Below are positions 25,953 to 34,556 of a stretch of 64,000 nt of DNA, in pieces. The stretch is from Bacteroidota bacterium. Lineage in GTDB: Bacteria > Bacteroidota > Bacteroidia > Chitinophagales > Chitinophagaceae. A model generated the notes under the pieces. It did no database searches. It saw only the letters and a program-made list of their open reading frames with translations, and was not told the origin of the DNA. Location: positions 1-64,000 of the forward strand of contig SYIK01000010.1 of NCBI GenBank assembly GCA_005798905.1, given 5' to 3'. The number at the start of each line of letters is the position of its first letter. Position 1 is the first letter of the stretch. The position numbers were made by a program, and so were the translations under genes.

Positions 25953-27749
25953 CTATACATTAAAACAATAACTTTTTGCAGCAATCATTTTATCTGCAAT
26001 TCTTCTACGAGCTGTTTTTGTATTAAAAGAATCTGTTTTTGTAAATCGTTTCAACCCTACCAAAATCATTCTTTGTTCATCACCATCCGCAAAGGAATTT
26101 ATTGCATCTTTCCCAGACTTATTGATTCGATCAGCTGCATCGTAAAGATAAGTTTGCAAAATATCAATATAGATACTGCTGGATGCTTCGCCTTGCATAT
26201 CTACAATTTTCATAACACGTAACAAAGTGCTTTCTGCATTGAAAGTTTCAATTGCCATATCCGCAATGTGCATTAATATTTCTTGCTCTCCTTCAATTTT
26301 CATCATTAGTTTTTGTACAGCAGCACCCGCTGTTAACAAAATCGCTTTTTTAAGATTTGCAACTAATTTTTTCTCCTTAGCAAACAAGCCATCTTCTTCT
26401 ACAGAAAAATCAGGAATACTCATCAATTCTTTTTGTACAGCCATTGCAGCAGTCATAATATCAAGTCGGCCTTGCATTGCGCGCTTTAATGTCATGTCCA
26501 AAATAAGTAGTCGATTAATTTCATTTGTTCCTTCATAAATTCGATTGATACGACTATCGCGATAAGCTCTTGAAATATTATATTCTGCACTAAAACCATT
26601 TCCTCCGTGAATTTGTACGCCTTCGTCCACTACATAATCCAACACTTCACTGCCATAAACTTTTAATATGGCGCACTCAATTGCATATTCTTCTGCTCCG
26701 CCAAGTAATGCATCATTAAAAGGAGTTCCGGTTGCAAGTAATTCTTGCTCTTTTGCATCAATCCAATTTGACGTTCGATACAAAGAACTTTCGCAAACAA
26801 AAACACGAATAGCCATTTCGGCTAATTTGTATTTTATTGCTCCAAAATTTGAAATTGATTGGTTGAATTGTTCTCTCGTTATTGCATATTCTACCGAACC
26901 GGTAATTGCCATTTTTGCACCGCCAATTACAGAGGCTCCCAATTTTAACCTTCCAAGATTTAAAATATTGAAAGCAATTTTATGCCCTTTGCCAATCTCT
27001 CCCAAAATATTTTCCACGGGTACCTTGCAATCTTGAAAATTTAATTGTACAGTAGAAGATCCTTGAATTCCCATTTTATGTTCTTCCGCACTTTGTGTAA
27101 ATCCTTCCGTTCCTCTTTCTACTATAAATCCTGTAAACGCCTTTCCATCCACTTTAGCAAAAACAGTATAAACATCTGCAAAACCACCATTTGTAATCCA
27201 ACATTTTTGTCCGTTCAAAATATAATGTTTGCCATCTTCGCTAAGTGTTGCTGTTGATTTTGCACCTAAGGCATCACTTCCGCTATTGGGTTCTGTTAAA
27301 CCATATGCACCAGCCCACTCACCGCTTATAAGTTTTGGAATATATTTTTCTTTTTGTGTTTGTGTACCAAAATATAAAATTGGCAACGAACCAATGCAAG
27401 TGTGTGCAGAAACTGCGACAGAAAATGAATGACCTGCGCCAAGCGCTTCGCTAACAAGTGTAGCAGTTACAAAATCTTTCCCTAGTCCGCCAAACTCCTC
27501 TGGACAAGAAGTTGCCAACAGTCCTTGTTCGCCAGCTTTTGTAACTAACGATTTCATGAGGCCAGGTTCAAGATTATCAATTCGATTCAAAATAGGAGTT
27601 ACTTCTTTTTCAAGAAACTGTATACACATATCCCGAATCATTTTTTGTTCTTCGGAAAAATTTTCTGGAGTAAACGTTTCTGAAAAAAGTGACTCTTTTA
27701 TTAACCACTCTCCACCCTTTACTACTGTTTGTTTTATGGAACCAATCAT
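25953..27749 (-). CDS. Acyl-CoA dehydrogenase, long form
   Basis: This flavoprotein of 598 residues is close in length to very-long-chain types. The core includes the FAD-binding stretches YGLTEPNSGSD and CWITNGGFADVY, then GNGFSAEYNISRAYRDSRI and IYEGTNEINRL around residues 375-405. The last 180 residues form the extra helical region found in long-chain enzymes. It catalyses the first oxidation of fatty acyl-CoA. A MarR-type regulator is encoded just upstream on the same strand, 26 bases away, so it may be a target. Confidence 0.9.
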   Translation of the reverse strand: MIGSIKQTVVKGGEWLIKESLFSETFTPENFSEEQKMIRDMCIQFLEKEVTPILNRIDNLEPGLMKSLVTKAGEQGLLATSCPEEFGGLGKDFVTATLVSEALGAGHSFSVAVSAHTCIGSLPILYFGTQTQKEKYIPKLISGEWAGAYGLTEPNSGSDALGAKSTATLSEDGKHYILNGQKCWITNGGFADVYTVFAKVDGKAFTGFIVERGTEGFTQSAEEHKMGIQGSSTVQLNFQDCKVPVENILGEIGKGHKIAFNILNLGRLKLGASVIGGAKMAITGSVEYAITREQFNQSISNFGAIKYKLAEMAIRVFVCESSLYRTSNWIDAKEQELLATGTPFNDALLGGAEEYAIECAILKVYGSEVLDYVVDEGVQIHGGNGFSAEYNISRAYRDSRINRIYEGTNEINRLLILDMTLKRAMQGRLDIMTAAMAVQKELMSIPDFSVEEDGLFAKEKKLVANLKKAILLTAGAAVQKLMMKIEGEQEILMHIADMAIETFNAESTLLRVMKIVDMQGEASSSIYIDILQTYLYDAADRINKSGKDAINSFADGDEQRMILVGLKRFTKTDSFNTKTARRRIADKMIAAKSYCFNV

Positions 27750-27775
27750 ATAATTGTTTTTTGAAATTGAATAGT

Positions 27776-28216
27776 TTATTTAAGATTATCATATACTATT
27801 TGTAAAACTTCTTTGCACATTTCTACTTTTTCCGGCGCCACATTTTTTAATGCTTCTTCTAAAGTTGTTGTTGCTAATTGCATCGTTTGTTCTTGGAGTT
27901 TTACTGCTTGTTTTGTTAAAACAATTTTATTAATTCTTCGATCACTTTCCAATGACACACGTTTTACAAGATTTAACTTTTCTAAATTATCTACAAGCCT
28001 TGTGATGCTGGGCTTGTCTCTAAAAGTTGCATCGCACAATTCTTTTTGACTTTTTCCATCTTCTTTCCAAAGTTGATAAAGAACACTCCATTGTTCTATC
28101 GTAAGACTTACGCCAGCATTATTAAACTTTTTTTGCAATCGACGAGCAATAGCAATAGAAGCTTTTCCTGTTATAAAACTATAAATTTCTCCCTTTTTAA
28201 ATTGGTTGTTTGGCAT
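27776..28216 (-). CDS. MarR-family transcriptional regulator
   Basis: This 146-residue winged-helix protein has SLTIEQWSVLYQLWKEDGKSQKELCDATFRDKPSITRLVDNLE as its recognition region (about residues 37-80, not continuous motif text) and the wing in VKRVSLESDRRINKIVLT. The ATG at 28216 is chosen; an upstream ATG at 28249 would overlap the operator-like palindrome and promoter. It lies just before the acyl-CoA dehydrogenase gene and probably controls itself and that gene. The ligand is unknown; acyl-CoA or an aromatic acid is a guess from context. Confidence 0.88.
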   Translation of the reverse strand: MPNNQFKKGEIYSFITGKASIAIARRLQKKFNNAGVSLTIEQWSVLYQLWKEDGKSQKELCDATFRDKPSITRLVDNLEKLNLVKRVSLESDRRINKIVLTKQAVKLQEQTMQLATTTLEEALKNVAPEKVEMCKEVLQIVYDNLK

Positions 28217-28218
28217 AC

Positions 28219-28234
28219 AGTTGTTTATGCAACT
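28219..28234 (-). promoter_or_regulatory. Operator-like palindrome at the MarR gene start
   Basis: AGTTG-N6-CAACT is a perfect inverted repeat of the size bound by MarR proteins. It lies between the -7 box (28238-28245) and the start codon (28216), so it covers the predicted start of transcription. Binding there would block the promoter, which supports autorepression. Confidence 0.55.
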
Positions 28235-28237
28235 ATT

Positions 28238-28268
28238 CAAAGGTAGCAATCAATTTGAAACATCCAAA
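28238..28268 (-). promoter_or_regulatory. Promoter of the MarR/acyl-CoA dehydrogenase unit
   Basis: On the minus strand TTTG (complement of 28265-28268) is followed after 19 bases by TACCTTTG (complement of 28238-28245). Both elements and the spacing match the Bacteroidota -33/-7 consensus. Confidence 0.6.
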
Positions 28269-28296
28269 ATTTTTACCTCATTTATTGAACATCGTT

Positions 28297-28304
28297 TAGA
28301 TTTG
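28297..28304 (+). promoter_or_regulatory. -7 box next to the glycosyltransferase start
   Basis: TAGATTTG matches TAnnTTTG and ends four bases before the GTG at 28309. The predicted transcript would begin at or beside the start codon. Confidence 0.45.
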
Positions 28305-28308
28305 CTTT

Positions 28309-29430
28309 GTGACAGTTTTTTTCTGCTTTTTATTGGGTATTCTTATTGCTTACACCTGTCTAATTCTTTACTACCGTAAGGGTTGGCGAATGCTTGAAAA
28401 TTTTATCCCATCTGTCGAAACCGATTCTGAAATAACAATTTCGGTAATTGTAGCTGCCCGAAATGAAGAAAAACGAATTGCCAATTTGTTGTCCTCATTA
28501 ATTTCACAATCATACCCTTCTTCTCTTTTTGAAATTATTGTGGTGAATGATCACTCCACCGACTTTACCGAAAAAATAGTGCAGCAATTTTCAACTGTGA
28601 AATTGATTTCATTAAACGAACCGGTTTTAAATTCTTATAAAAAAAAAGCAATTGAAGTTGGCATTGCAGCAGCAACTGGAAATTTAATTGTTACAATTGA
28701 TGCCGATTGCATTGCGCCAATAAATTGGCTAAAAACAATTTATGCTTTTAAAAAACAAACGAATTCTGTTTTCATTGCCGCACCGGTTGCCATTGAAGCC
28801 AATAATAGTTTTCTTCAAACATTTCAATCTTTGGACTTTATGGTTTTGCAGGGAATTACCGCGGCTTCCGTTCGATTGAAATTTCATAACATGTGCAACG
28901 GCGCTAATTTGGCTTACGACAAATCGGTATTTTATGAAGTAGATGGATTTTTTGGAATTGATCATATTTCATCCGGTGACGATATGTTGCTGATGCAAAA
29001 AATTGCAACAAAATATCCAAACCAAATTCAATACCTGCATTCAAAAGATGCGATTGTAACTACATCGCCCGTAAAAAAGTGGAAAGAATTTTTTCAACAA
29101 CGAATAAGATGGGCAAGTAAAGCAACGCAGTATCGAGATAAAAATATTTTTTTTGTACTTGTGTTGGTTTATTTATTGAACCTTTCCTTGTTTATTGCTT
29201 TAATAATGGGATTTTGGATGCAACTGTTTTGGTTCATTTTTTTATTTGCATGTATTGTAAAAGGAATTATTGAATATTTATTTGTTTATCCTGTTGCAAC
29301 ATTTTTTTCGAGAAAAAATTGGATGAACTTACTATTAATCTATCAACCCGCGCATATTTTATACACGCTCATCACAGGATGGCTTGGTGCTTTTGGAAAG
29401 TTTGAATGGAAAGGAAGAAGTGTAAAATAA
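28309..29430 (+). CDS. Family 2 glycosyltransferase with membrane anchors
   Basis: This 373-residue protein has an N-terminal membrane segment (residues 2-20) and two or three near the C terminus (about 280-345). The catalytic domain shows VVNDHSTD, the metal-binding TIDADC, a SSGDDML stretch and QQRIRWASKA (the QxxRW-type motif of processive or polyprenyl-type GT2 enzymes). It would transfer a sugar to a lipid or growing glycan on the inner membrane. GTG at 28309 is the only suitable start, right after a -7 box. The sugar and acceptor are not known, and no other glycan genes are adjacent. Confidence 0.85.
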   Translation: MTVFFCFLLGILIAYTCLILYYRKGWRMLENFIPSVETDSEITISVIVAARNEEKRIANLLSSLISQSYPSSLFEIIVVNDHSTDFTEKIVQQFSTVKLISLNEPVLNSYKKKAIEVGIAAATGNLIVTIDADCIAPINWLKTIYAFKKQTNSVFIAAPVAIEANNSFLQTFQSLDFMVLQGITAASVRLKFHNMCNGANLAYDKSVFYEVDGFFGIDHISSGDDMLLMQKIATKYPNQIQYLHSKDAIVTTSPVKKWKEFFQQRIRWASKATQYRDKNIFFVLVLVYLLNLSLFIALIMGFWMQLFWFIFLFACIVKGIIEYLFVYPVATFFSRKNWMNLLLIYQPAHILYTLITGWLGAFGKFEWKGRSVK

Positions 29431-29433
29431 CTA

Positions 29434-29850
29434 CTACGGTTTTCGAGAATAACGATAAGTGCCCGTCCATGTATTACTTGCAGTAGAACGAGAAGTAACC
29501 GTAACAGTGGTTATACATACTACGCTTACTGGTGTATTTGTGATTGTAAAATCGTTTACGCTTGTTGAAGTATTTTGGTTTGCAGTAAAAAAAGCAGGCT
29601 CGGAAGATCCATCATCTTTTTTACTTGTAACAACTATTGTTACACCTTGAGAGGGCATTGCAGAATTAATAGTAACTTTTAATGGAAAAGATACCAATGG
29701 TGCTGGTGATTGAACAGAATTTGCTGAAGGGTCTAAAGTAACTTGTAAGCTTGCTTCGGCCGGTGCTGGTGTTTTTGGTTTTTTACATTTGCCAGCCATC
29801 CCTAACAAAATAAATGATCCAACGAAAAAATAAACTATTGTTTTTTTCAT
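29434..29850 (-). CDS. Small secreted protein of unknown function
   Basis: This 138-residue protein has an N-terminal hydrophobic signal followed by a cysteine (AGKC). The lipobox is poor because of the lysine before the cysteine. A Pro/Ala-rich linker leads to a Thr/Ser/Val-rich domain, likely an immunoglobulin-like beta sandwich. The ATG at 29850 gives the shorter signal; 29862 is also possible. It is convergent with the glycosyltransferase gene, three bases apart. No function can be assigned. Confidence 0.65.
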   Translation of the reverse strand: MKKTIVYFFVGSFILLGMAGKCKKPKTPAPAEASLQVTLDPSANSVQSPAPLVSFPLKVTINSAMPSQGVTIVVTSKKDDGSSEPAFFTANQNTSTSVNDFTITNTPVSVVCITTVTVTSRSTASNTWTGTYRYSRKP

Positions 29851-29924
29851 GATTTCTTTCATTAAACTAAGATAAGACTTCTGTCGGTATCTCTGTTACT
29901 TCATTTATACAATTTGCAATTTTT

Positions 29925-29932
29925 TATCTTTG
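29925..29932 (+). promoter_or_regulatory. -7 box next to the trmB start
   Basis: TATCTTTG matches TAnnTTTG and ends six bases before the trmB ATG at 29939, predicting a transcript with almost no leader. Confidence 0.5.
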
Positions 29933-29938
29933 TAAGCT

Positions 29939-30649
29939 ATGGCTCAAAAAAAATTGGAACGATTTGCAGAATTAAAACACATGCCGAATGTGTTGCAGTA
30001 CCCTCAAAATACAGCCGGGAATTGGAAAATTTTTTTAAAAAATGAAAACCCGATTACACTTGAATTGGCCTGCGGAAAAGGAGAGTACGCCATTGGACTT
30101 GCTCAATTACACCAAAATAAAAATTTTATCGGAGTTGACATTAAAGGAAATCGAATTTGGGTAGGTGCAAAAAAAGCATTGCAAAATAATTTTTCCAATG
30201 TTGCTTTTTTAAGAATACAAATTGATAGCATCACTGAATATTTTTCACCTGGCGAAGTGGATGCTGTTTGGATTACTTTTCCCGATCCACAATTACGAAC
30301 TGGGAAAGCAAAGAAGAGATTGACACATCCAAAATTTTTACGGTTGTATAAAGAAATACTTGACAAAAACGGATGTGTGCATTTGAAAACCGACAGCCCG
30401 GATTTATACCAATTTACAAAACTCGTTATTCAGCAATACGGCTGTAATTTATTGGAAGACATTTCCGATGTTTATCAAAACGAAACAATTGGTGAAGAAT
30501 TAAAAATAAAAACACATTACGAAACATTGGATATTGCAGGGAGTAACCGAATCCACTATCTTAAATTTTCGTTGCCCGAAATATTTCCCGACGCTGCAAC
30601 CGATAAACTTTTTCAACAATATTTAAAAGAGCATGAACAAGCAAGTTGA
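29939..30649 (+). CDS. trmB: tRNA (guanine-N7)-methyltransferase
   Basis: This 236-residue SAM-dependent enzyme modifies G46 in tRNA. The SAM-binding stretch is LELACGKGEYAIGLA; FIGVDIKGNRIW and the signature WITFPDPQ followed by KKRLTHPKFL are typical of TrmB. The catalytic-region HLKTDS is present. It overlaps the next small gene by 17 bases and is likely co-transcribed with it. Confidence 0.93.
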   Translation: MAQKKLERFAELKHMPNVLQYPQNTAGNWKIFLKNENPITLELACGKGEYAIGLAQLHQNKNFIGVDIKGNRIWVGAKKALQNNFSNVAFLRIQIDSITEYFSPGEVDAVWITFPDPQLRTGKAKKRLTHPKFLRLYKEILDKNGCVHLKTDSPDLYQFTKLVIQQYGCNLLEDISDVYQNETIGEELKIKTHYETLDIAGSNRIHYLKFSLPEIFPDAATDKLFQQYLKEHEQAS

Positions 30650-30818
30650 AGGAATTCATTTTTATTTTAATGCCGAAGGCTTGATGGTTTTTACGGAACA
30701 ACACCATCTTGAAAGAGGCTTTTGCTGTGGAATGAAATGCAAGCACTGCTCCTATCAACATAAAAATGTAGCGGAGCAAAAAGAAAAATTATTAAACCAA
30801 CCGAGGGAAAATAAATAA
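30633..30818 (+). CDS. Small cysteine-rich protein (DUF5522-like)
   Basis: This 61-residue protein has VFTEQHHLERGFCCGMKCKHC as its core, a pattern with three or four closely spaced cysteines that could bind zinc or an iron-sulfur cluster. It resembles the DUF5522 family of short proteins; this is from memory of the motif. It overlaps trmB by 17 bases and lies nine bases before the alkyltransferase-like gene, so the three form a small operon of nucleic acid-related genes. Confidence 0.7.
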   Translation: MNKQVEGIHFYFNAEGLMVFTEQHHLERGFCCGMKCKHCSYQHKNVAEQKEKLLNQPRENK

Positions 30819-30827
30819 GTTCAATCA

Positions 30828-31217
30828 ATGGTTATCTCAAAAAAGAATACAAATAAATTAAAAATAATAAACCCTTCTGGAAAAATAGAAGCTAATTTTT
30901 TTGAATTGGTGTATGAAGTAGCGCGTCAAATTCCCAAAGGAAGGGTTACAAGCTATGGTGCAATTGCGGCTTGTTTGGGTACAAAGTTATCTGCGCGAAT
31001 GGTTGGCTGGGCAATGAATGGAGCACACCATGCAAATCCGAAAGTGCCTGCTCATCGAGTAGTTAACCGCAAGGGAATGCTTACTGGAAAATTGCATTTT
31101 GAAACACCAAAAAAAATGGAACAGCTTTTAATAAAAGAAGGAGTCAAAATAAAAAACGACACAGTCGTTGATTTTGAAAAACTTTTTTGGAATCCTTTAC
31201 TCGAACTTGAATTTTAG
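30828..31217 (+). CDS. Alkyltransferase-like protein (MGMT fold without the active cysteine)
   Basis: This 129-residue protein matches the C-terminal DNA-binding domain of O6-alkylguanine-DNA alkyltransferase: PKGRVTSYGAIAACLG, then SARMVGWAM and VPAHRVVNRKG. The active-site PCHRV of true repair enzymes reads PAHRV here, so it cannot accept alkyl groups. Alkyltransferase-like proteins bind damaged guanine and flag it for nucleotide excision repair. Alanine at this position is less usual than the tryptophan of many family members. It overlaps the opposite-strand DUF420 gene by four bases. Confidence 0.85.
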   Translation: MVISKKNTNKLKIINPSGKIEANFFELVYEVARQIPKGRVTSYGAIAACLGTKLSARMVGWAMNGAHHANPKVPAHRVVNRKGMLTGKLHFETPKKMEQLLIKEGVKIKNDTVVDFEKLFWNPLLELEF

Positions 31218-31756
31218 GAATAATACGGGCTAATCATTACATATACCAACACGCCGGTAATTGCTACATACAGCCAAATAGGCCAGGTAATTTTAGCTAA
31301 CTTTTTATGTTGAGGCCATTCACCAATCATAGCGCGGTAAGCTGTAAATAAAATAAACGGCAGTATTAAACCCGCCAAGGGAATATGTGTAAATAAAATA
31401 AAATAATAAATCGTTTTTGCAATTCCCGTTCCGCCGAAAACAGTTTCGCCCGTAAACAAATGATGGCAGATATAACTAACTAAAAAAAGTATGGACAACA
31501 CCATTGCGGCAAACATCATTCTTTTATGCGCAATAAATTTATTATTTTTTACAGCCCATAAAGCTGCAACTAATAATATTGCAACGGTTGCGTTAATAAA
31601 TGCATTTGCTTTTGCAAACAAGTGTACATCAAAGCCAAGGTTCACCGATAGTTTTATACGGCTTAACACAACCACTGCAGTAAATACAATTATAGAAAAT
31701 AATAAAATTAATTTCTTTGCAGTTGCGTCGTTTTTTTTCCAGCTGGCAGTTAACAT
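31214..31756 (-). CDS. DUF420 membrane protein (CtaM/YozB-like)
   Basis: This 180-residue protein has about five membrane segments and conserved histidines in FIAHKRMM, ICHHLF and FTHIPLAG, in keeping with the DUF420 family. In Bacillus and Staphylococcus a DUF420 protein (CtaM) is needed to mature aa3 oxidases. It is the last gene of the ACIII-aa3 operon, four bases after sco1, which supports the same role here. Confidence 0.8.
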   Translation of the reverse strand: MLTASWKKNDATAKKLILLFSIIVFTAVVVLSRIKLSVNLGFDVHLFAKANAFINATVAILLVAALWAVKNNKFIAHKRMMFAAMVLSILFLVSYICHHLFTGETVFGGTGIAKTIYYFILFTHIPLAGLILPFILFTAYRAMIGEWPQHKKLAKITWPIWLYVAITGVLVYVMISPYYS

Positions 31757-31760
31757 TATT

Positions 31761-32573
31761 TTACTTTTTAGTTTTTCTTAATATTCTCAATAATACACCA
31801 AGACCTACAAGTGTCAACAAAAAAACTACGCCAATCAATTCTAATTTATCGGTAAAAAAACTTTCTCGATTTTTATCCTTTTCCAATTTTAGCAATACAA
31901 TATCTTCCGAAAGTTTGGCAATTGAAGTTGAATCAAGCCCGTGATAATATCCGCGAATTACACTGTTGCGATCTATCAATACAAAACGATCGGTGTGAAT
32001 AAAAGAAGTATCAACACCTTCACCATCAACCAGTCCTAATTTCATTTTATTAATACATAAATCGTAAATAGATTTTTTATCTCCAGTAAGCAACCACCAG
32101 TTTATGGGATTAATTTGAAACCGATCGGCCCATTTTTTTAACTCACTTACGGAATCGCGTTCAGGATCGATACTAAAAGAAATAAACTGTACATAGTCCG
32201 CTGTTCTATCGCCCACTTTTTGCGATTTTTTCATGGACTCTTGCAGCCATTTCATATTACTGGTTAAAGTTGGACAAATAGTAGGGCAACTTGTAAAGAA
32301 AAAATTTGCAACAACAATTTTATTGCCTTTGTCATTCTTTGCTTCATTCCAAGCTACTGTTTTTCCAAATTGGTTAACGAGTGTAACTGAAGGCACTTTG
32401 TTCCATACAGTGTCTGTTTCAATTTTTCCATTTTTACTTTGATGAATTACAGAATCAACATAAAAATGCGGTGGAATATTTACAGCTGAAGTGCTTAGAT
32501 TTTTTACAATAAAATAACTTGTTAAAGGAAGTAACAATGCAATTAATAAAGCATATATCGCAGTTTTATTCAA
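31761..32573 (-). CDS. SCO1/SenC copper chaperone
   Basis: This 270-residue membrane-anchored thioredoxin-fold protein has an N-terminal segment at residues 7-25, copper-binding C96 and C100 in TSCPTICP, and His193 in FIHTDRF. A C-terminal membrane segment (about 245-262) is also visible. It delivers copper to the CuA site of subunit II of the oxidase encoded in the same operon. It follows the subunit IV-like gene after a 70-base gap. Confidence 0.9.
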   Translation of the reverse strand: MNKTAIYALLIALLLPLTSYFIVKNLSTSAVNIPPHFYVDSVIHQSKNGKIETDTVWNKVPSVTLVNQFGKTVAWNEAKNDKGNKIVVANFFFTSCPTICPTLTSNMKWLQESMKKSQKVGDRTADYVQFISFSIDPERDSVSELKKWADRFQINPINWWLLTGDKKSIYDLCINKMKLGLVDGEGVDTSFIHTDRFVLIDRNSVIRGYYHGLDSTSIAKLSEDIVLLKLEKDKNRESFFTDKLELIGVVFLLTLVGLGVLLRILRKTKK

Positions 32574-32643
32574 ATTGATTCCTTTAAAATTTGTATATTA
32601 ATGTATGTGGTTAATAAGCTAACACATTAATATGAGAAAGTTG

Positions 32644-33057
32644 TTAGTGGTTAGAATTGCTCTTTTGTTTGACTGTTGTACTCTCTTTAAAATGTTTATC
32701 GTAATCATTTCGGAGGTTTTTATACGAATTCCCGTCCATTAAAAAAGCACATATAAACCAAATAAATAACAACAGAGGTACAACAATAGTCACAATCATA
32801 TTCCTTATCTCATCACCCAAATGCATAAAAATAGATACAATATAAAATGCTTTAGCAAAAGATAAAATTACAATGACCCCTTTTGTAGCAAGTGTAAGAT
32901 TGTAAGGCCAATCCGTAGCATATAGCAATAATCCAAGCCCTAATTCAATAAGGGTAATGAATAACATCACCCAAAAAGTTCTCCAAATACGCTTGGTGTC
33001 GTTTGATGGTTCGTGATGAAAAGTAATTTCTGTAGCTACATTTTGTTGAAGTTCCAT
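32644..33057 (-). CDS. Cytochrome c oxidase subunit IV-like membrane protein
   Basis: This 137-residue protein has three membrane segments (about residues 30-50, 60-80 and 90-110) and a charged C terminus. KAFYIVSIFMHLGDE is the conserved stretch of the prokaryotic subunit IV (COX4_pro/CyoD-type) family. The start at 33057 (MELQQNV) is chosen; the longer frame runs back into the coxC gene. It would stabilise the aa3 oxidase. Confidence 0.8.
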   Translation of the reverse strand: MELQQNVATEITFHHEPSNDTKRIWRTFWVMLFITLIELGLGLLLYATDWPYNLTLATKGVIVILSFAKAFYIVSIFMHLGDEIRNMIVTIVVPLLLFIWFICAFLMDGNSYKNLRNDYDKHFKESTTVKQKSNSNH

Positions 33058-33077
33058 ATTACAACGATTCTTTTTTA

Positions 33078-33950
33078 TTAAATTAGATAAAAACAAAGAA
33101 ATACAAATACCCAAACTAAGTCTACAAAGTGCCAATAAAGTCCCACTTTTTCTATCATCAAATAATGGCCTCTTTTTTCAAATACTCCTTTTTGTGCCAT
33201 TATTAGCATAATGATATTAATAACAACTCCCGAAAAAACGTGAAATCCATGAAAGCCAGTAATACCATAAAAATAACCACCAAAAGCAACAGGTCCTTTT
33301 TCACGAATATGTAACTCGGCTACATTTAACATCCCAGTTAATTGTTCGTGCGACATTCCCATCAATGTTTCGTGCGTCATATTTTGATGATGCTCGTGCA
33401 CCATTGAAACAAGTGTTTCGTGTGAAGTATTTTTCAGCGCATCAACTACAAGATTTACATCTGCTAAGTTTCCCCAAGGATTTCCGCGCATCGTTTGTCC
33501 AATTAATTCCAATTTTCCATCGGCAAGTACAGCATGTGTCCCTGTTATTAAATGCCACCACTCCCATGCTTGACACCCCAAGAAAGCTAATCCGCCAACT
33601 ATAGTCCAAGCCATCCATTTTACAACTCCTTTTTTATTTCTGTGATGTCCCGCATGAACTGCCAAAACCATCGTTACTGAACTCATGATGAGGATAAAAG
33701 TCATTACACTCACAAACGCCAATGGTAGATTGGCATGACCGGCTCCTGGAAACGCATTAAATACCACATTTGGATCGGGCCAAAAATTTTGTGAAAAACG
33801 AATGGTTCCGTATGAAATTAGAAATGCTCCAAAAGTAAATGCATCACTCATCAAAAAATACCACATCATCAACTTTCCATATTCCATATTGAAGGGGCTT
33901 TTTCCGCCGCTCCACCATTTTATTTTATTCGTTGTTGTTGTACTGGACAT
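33078..33950 (-). CDS. coxC: Cytochrome c oxidase subunit III with histidine-rich insert
   Basis: This 290-residue protein has seven-helix subunit III features: FLMSDAFTFGAFLISY, HAGHHRNK, ACQAWEWWHL-like middle and a C-terminal GFHGFHVFSGV and YWHFVDLVWVF. Between two helices (about residues 170-210) there is an unusual stretch with repeated HETL and MSHE-type units, rich in His and Met. The insert is described in the findings. It is followed in the operon by the subunit IV-like gene. Confidence 0.9.
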   Translation of the reverse strand: MSSTTTTNKIKWWSGGKSPFNMEYGKLMMWYFLMSDAFTFGAFLISYGTIRFSQNFWPDPNVVFNAFPGAGHANLPLAFVSVMTFILIMSSVTMVLAVHAGHHRNKKGVVKWMAWTIVGGLAFLGCQAWEWWHLITGTHAVLADGKLELIGQTMRGNPWGNLADVNLVVDALKNTSHETLVSMVHEHHQNMTHETLMGMSHEQLTGMLNVAELHIREKGPVAFGGYFYGITGFHGFHVFSGVVINIIMLIMAQKGVFEKRGHYLMIEKVGLYWHFVDLVWVFVFLCFYLI

Positions 33951-33969
33951 ATTATTAATAAATTAATCT

Positions 33970-34539
33970 TTATTGAATCCAAATAAAAAATAACAATATA
34001 TAAACCCAAAGAAAATCTACAAAATGCCAATAAGTAGCCATTACTTCAATGGGTGTATTGGTGGCAATTTTTGATTTTCCAAAAAATGCTTTTAATAGCA
34101 TTACAAAAAGTGCGACAATTCCACCTATAACATGTAATCCGTGTAAACCAAAAATTACATAAAGAAACTGTCCTGCTCCCGCTACGCCTTTTAATTGTAT
34201 GCCACTTTCCCAAAGTTGTTTAAAGCCGAAACATTGCAAAACAACAAAAAGAATTCCCAACAAAACGGTTATGCCTAACAGTTGTTGAAATTTAGCTACC
34301 GCCTTTTTTTTAAAAGAGCTTACTGCTAATTGCAATGTTACACTACTTCCAATGATTGCAATTGTAGAAATTAAAAACAATTGTGGCATGGCTAAATTTT
34401 GCCATCCCGCTTGATTACTTTTTACAATATAAGCACTCGTTAGTCCAGCAAACATCATAATAATGCTTGCAATTGCCACCCACAAAATAAAAATTTGCGG
34501 ACGAATTTTTTGTTTCTGCTGTGCACTCACAATTACCAT
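33970..34539 (-). CDS. Second cytochrome c oxidase subunit III-like protein
   Basis: This 189-residue protein is a short subunit III homologue with five membrane segments. GLHGLHVIGGIVALFV and YWHFVDFLWVYILLFF at the end are the family's conserved helices; the first two helices of the long form are absent. Pairs of long and short subunit III genes are common in Bacteroidota oxidase operons. It stands between cyoE and the long coxC gene. Confidence 0.88.
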   Translation of the reverse strand: MVIVSAQQKQKIRPQIFILWVAIASIIMMFAGLTSAYIVKSNQAGWQNLAMPQLFLISTIAIIGSSVTLQLAVSSFKKKAVAKFQQLLGITVLLGILFVVLQCFGFKQLWESGIQLKGVAGAGQFLYVIFGLHGLHVIGGIVALFVMLLKAFFGKSKIATNTPIEVMATYWHFVDFLWVYILLFFIWIQ

Positions 34540-34556
34540 TTTTCTTTTTGCGTTTT

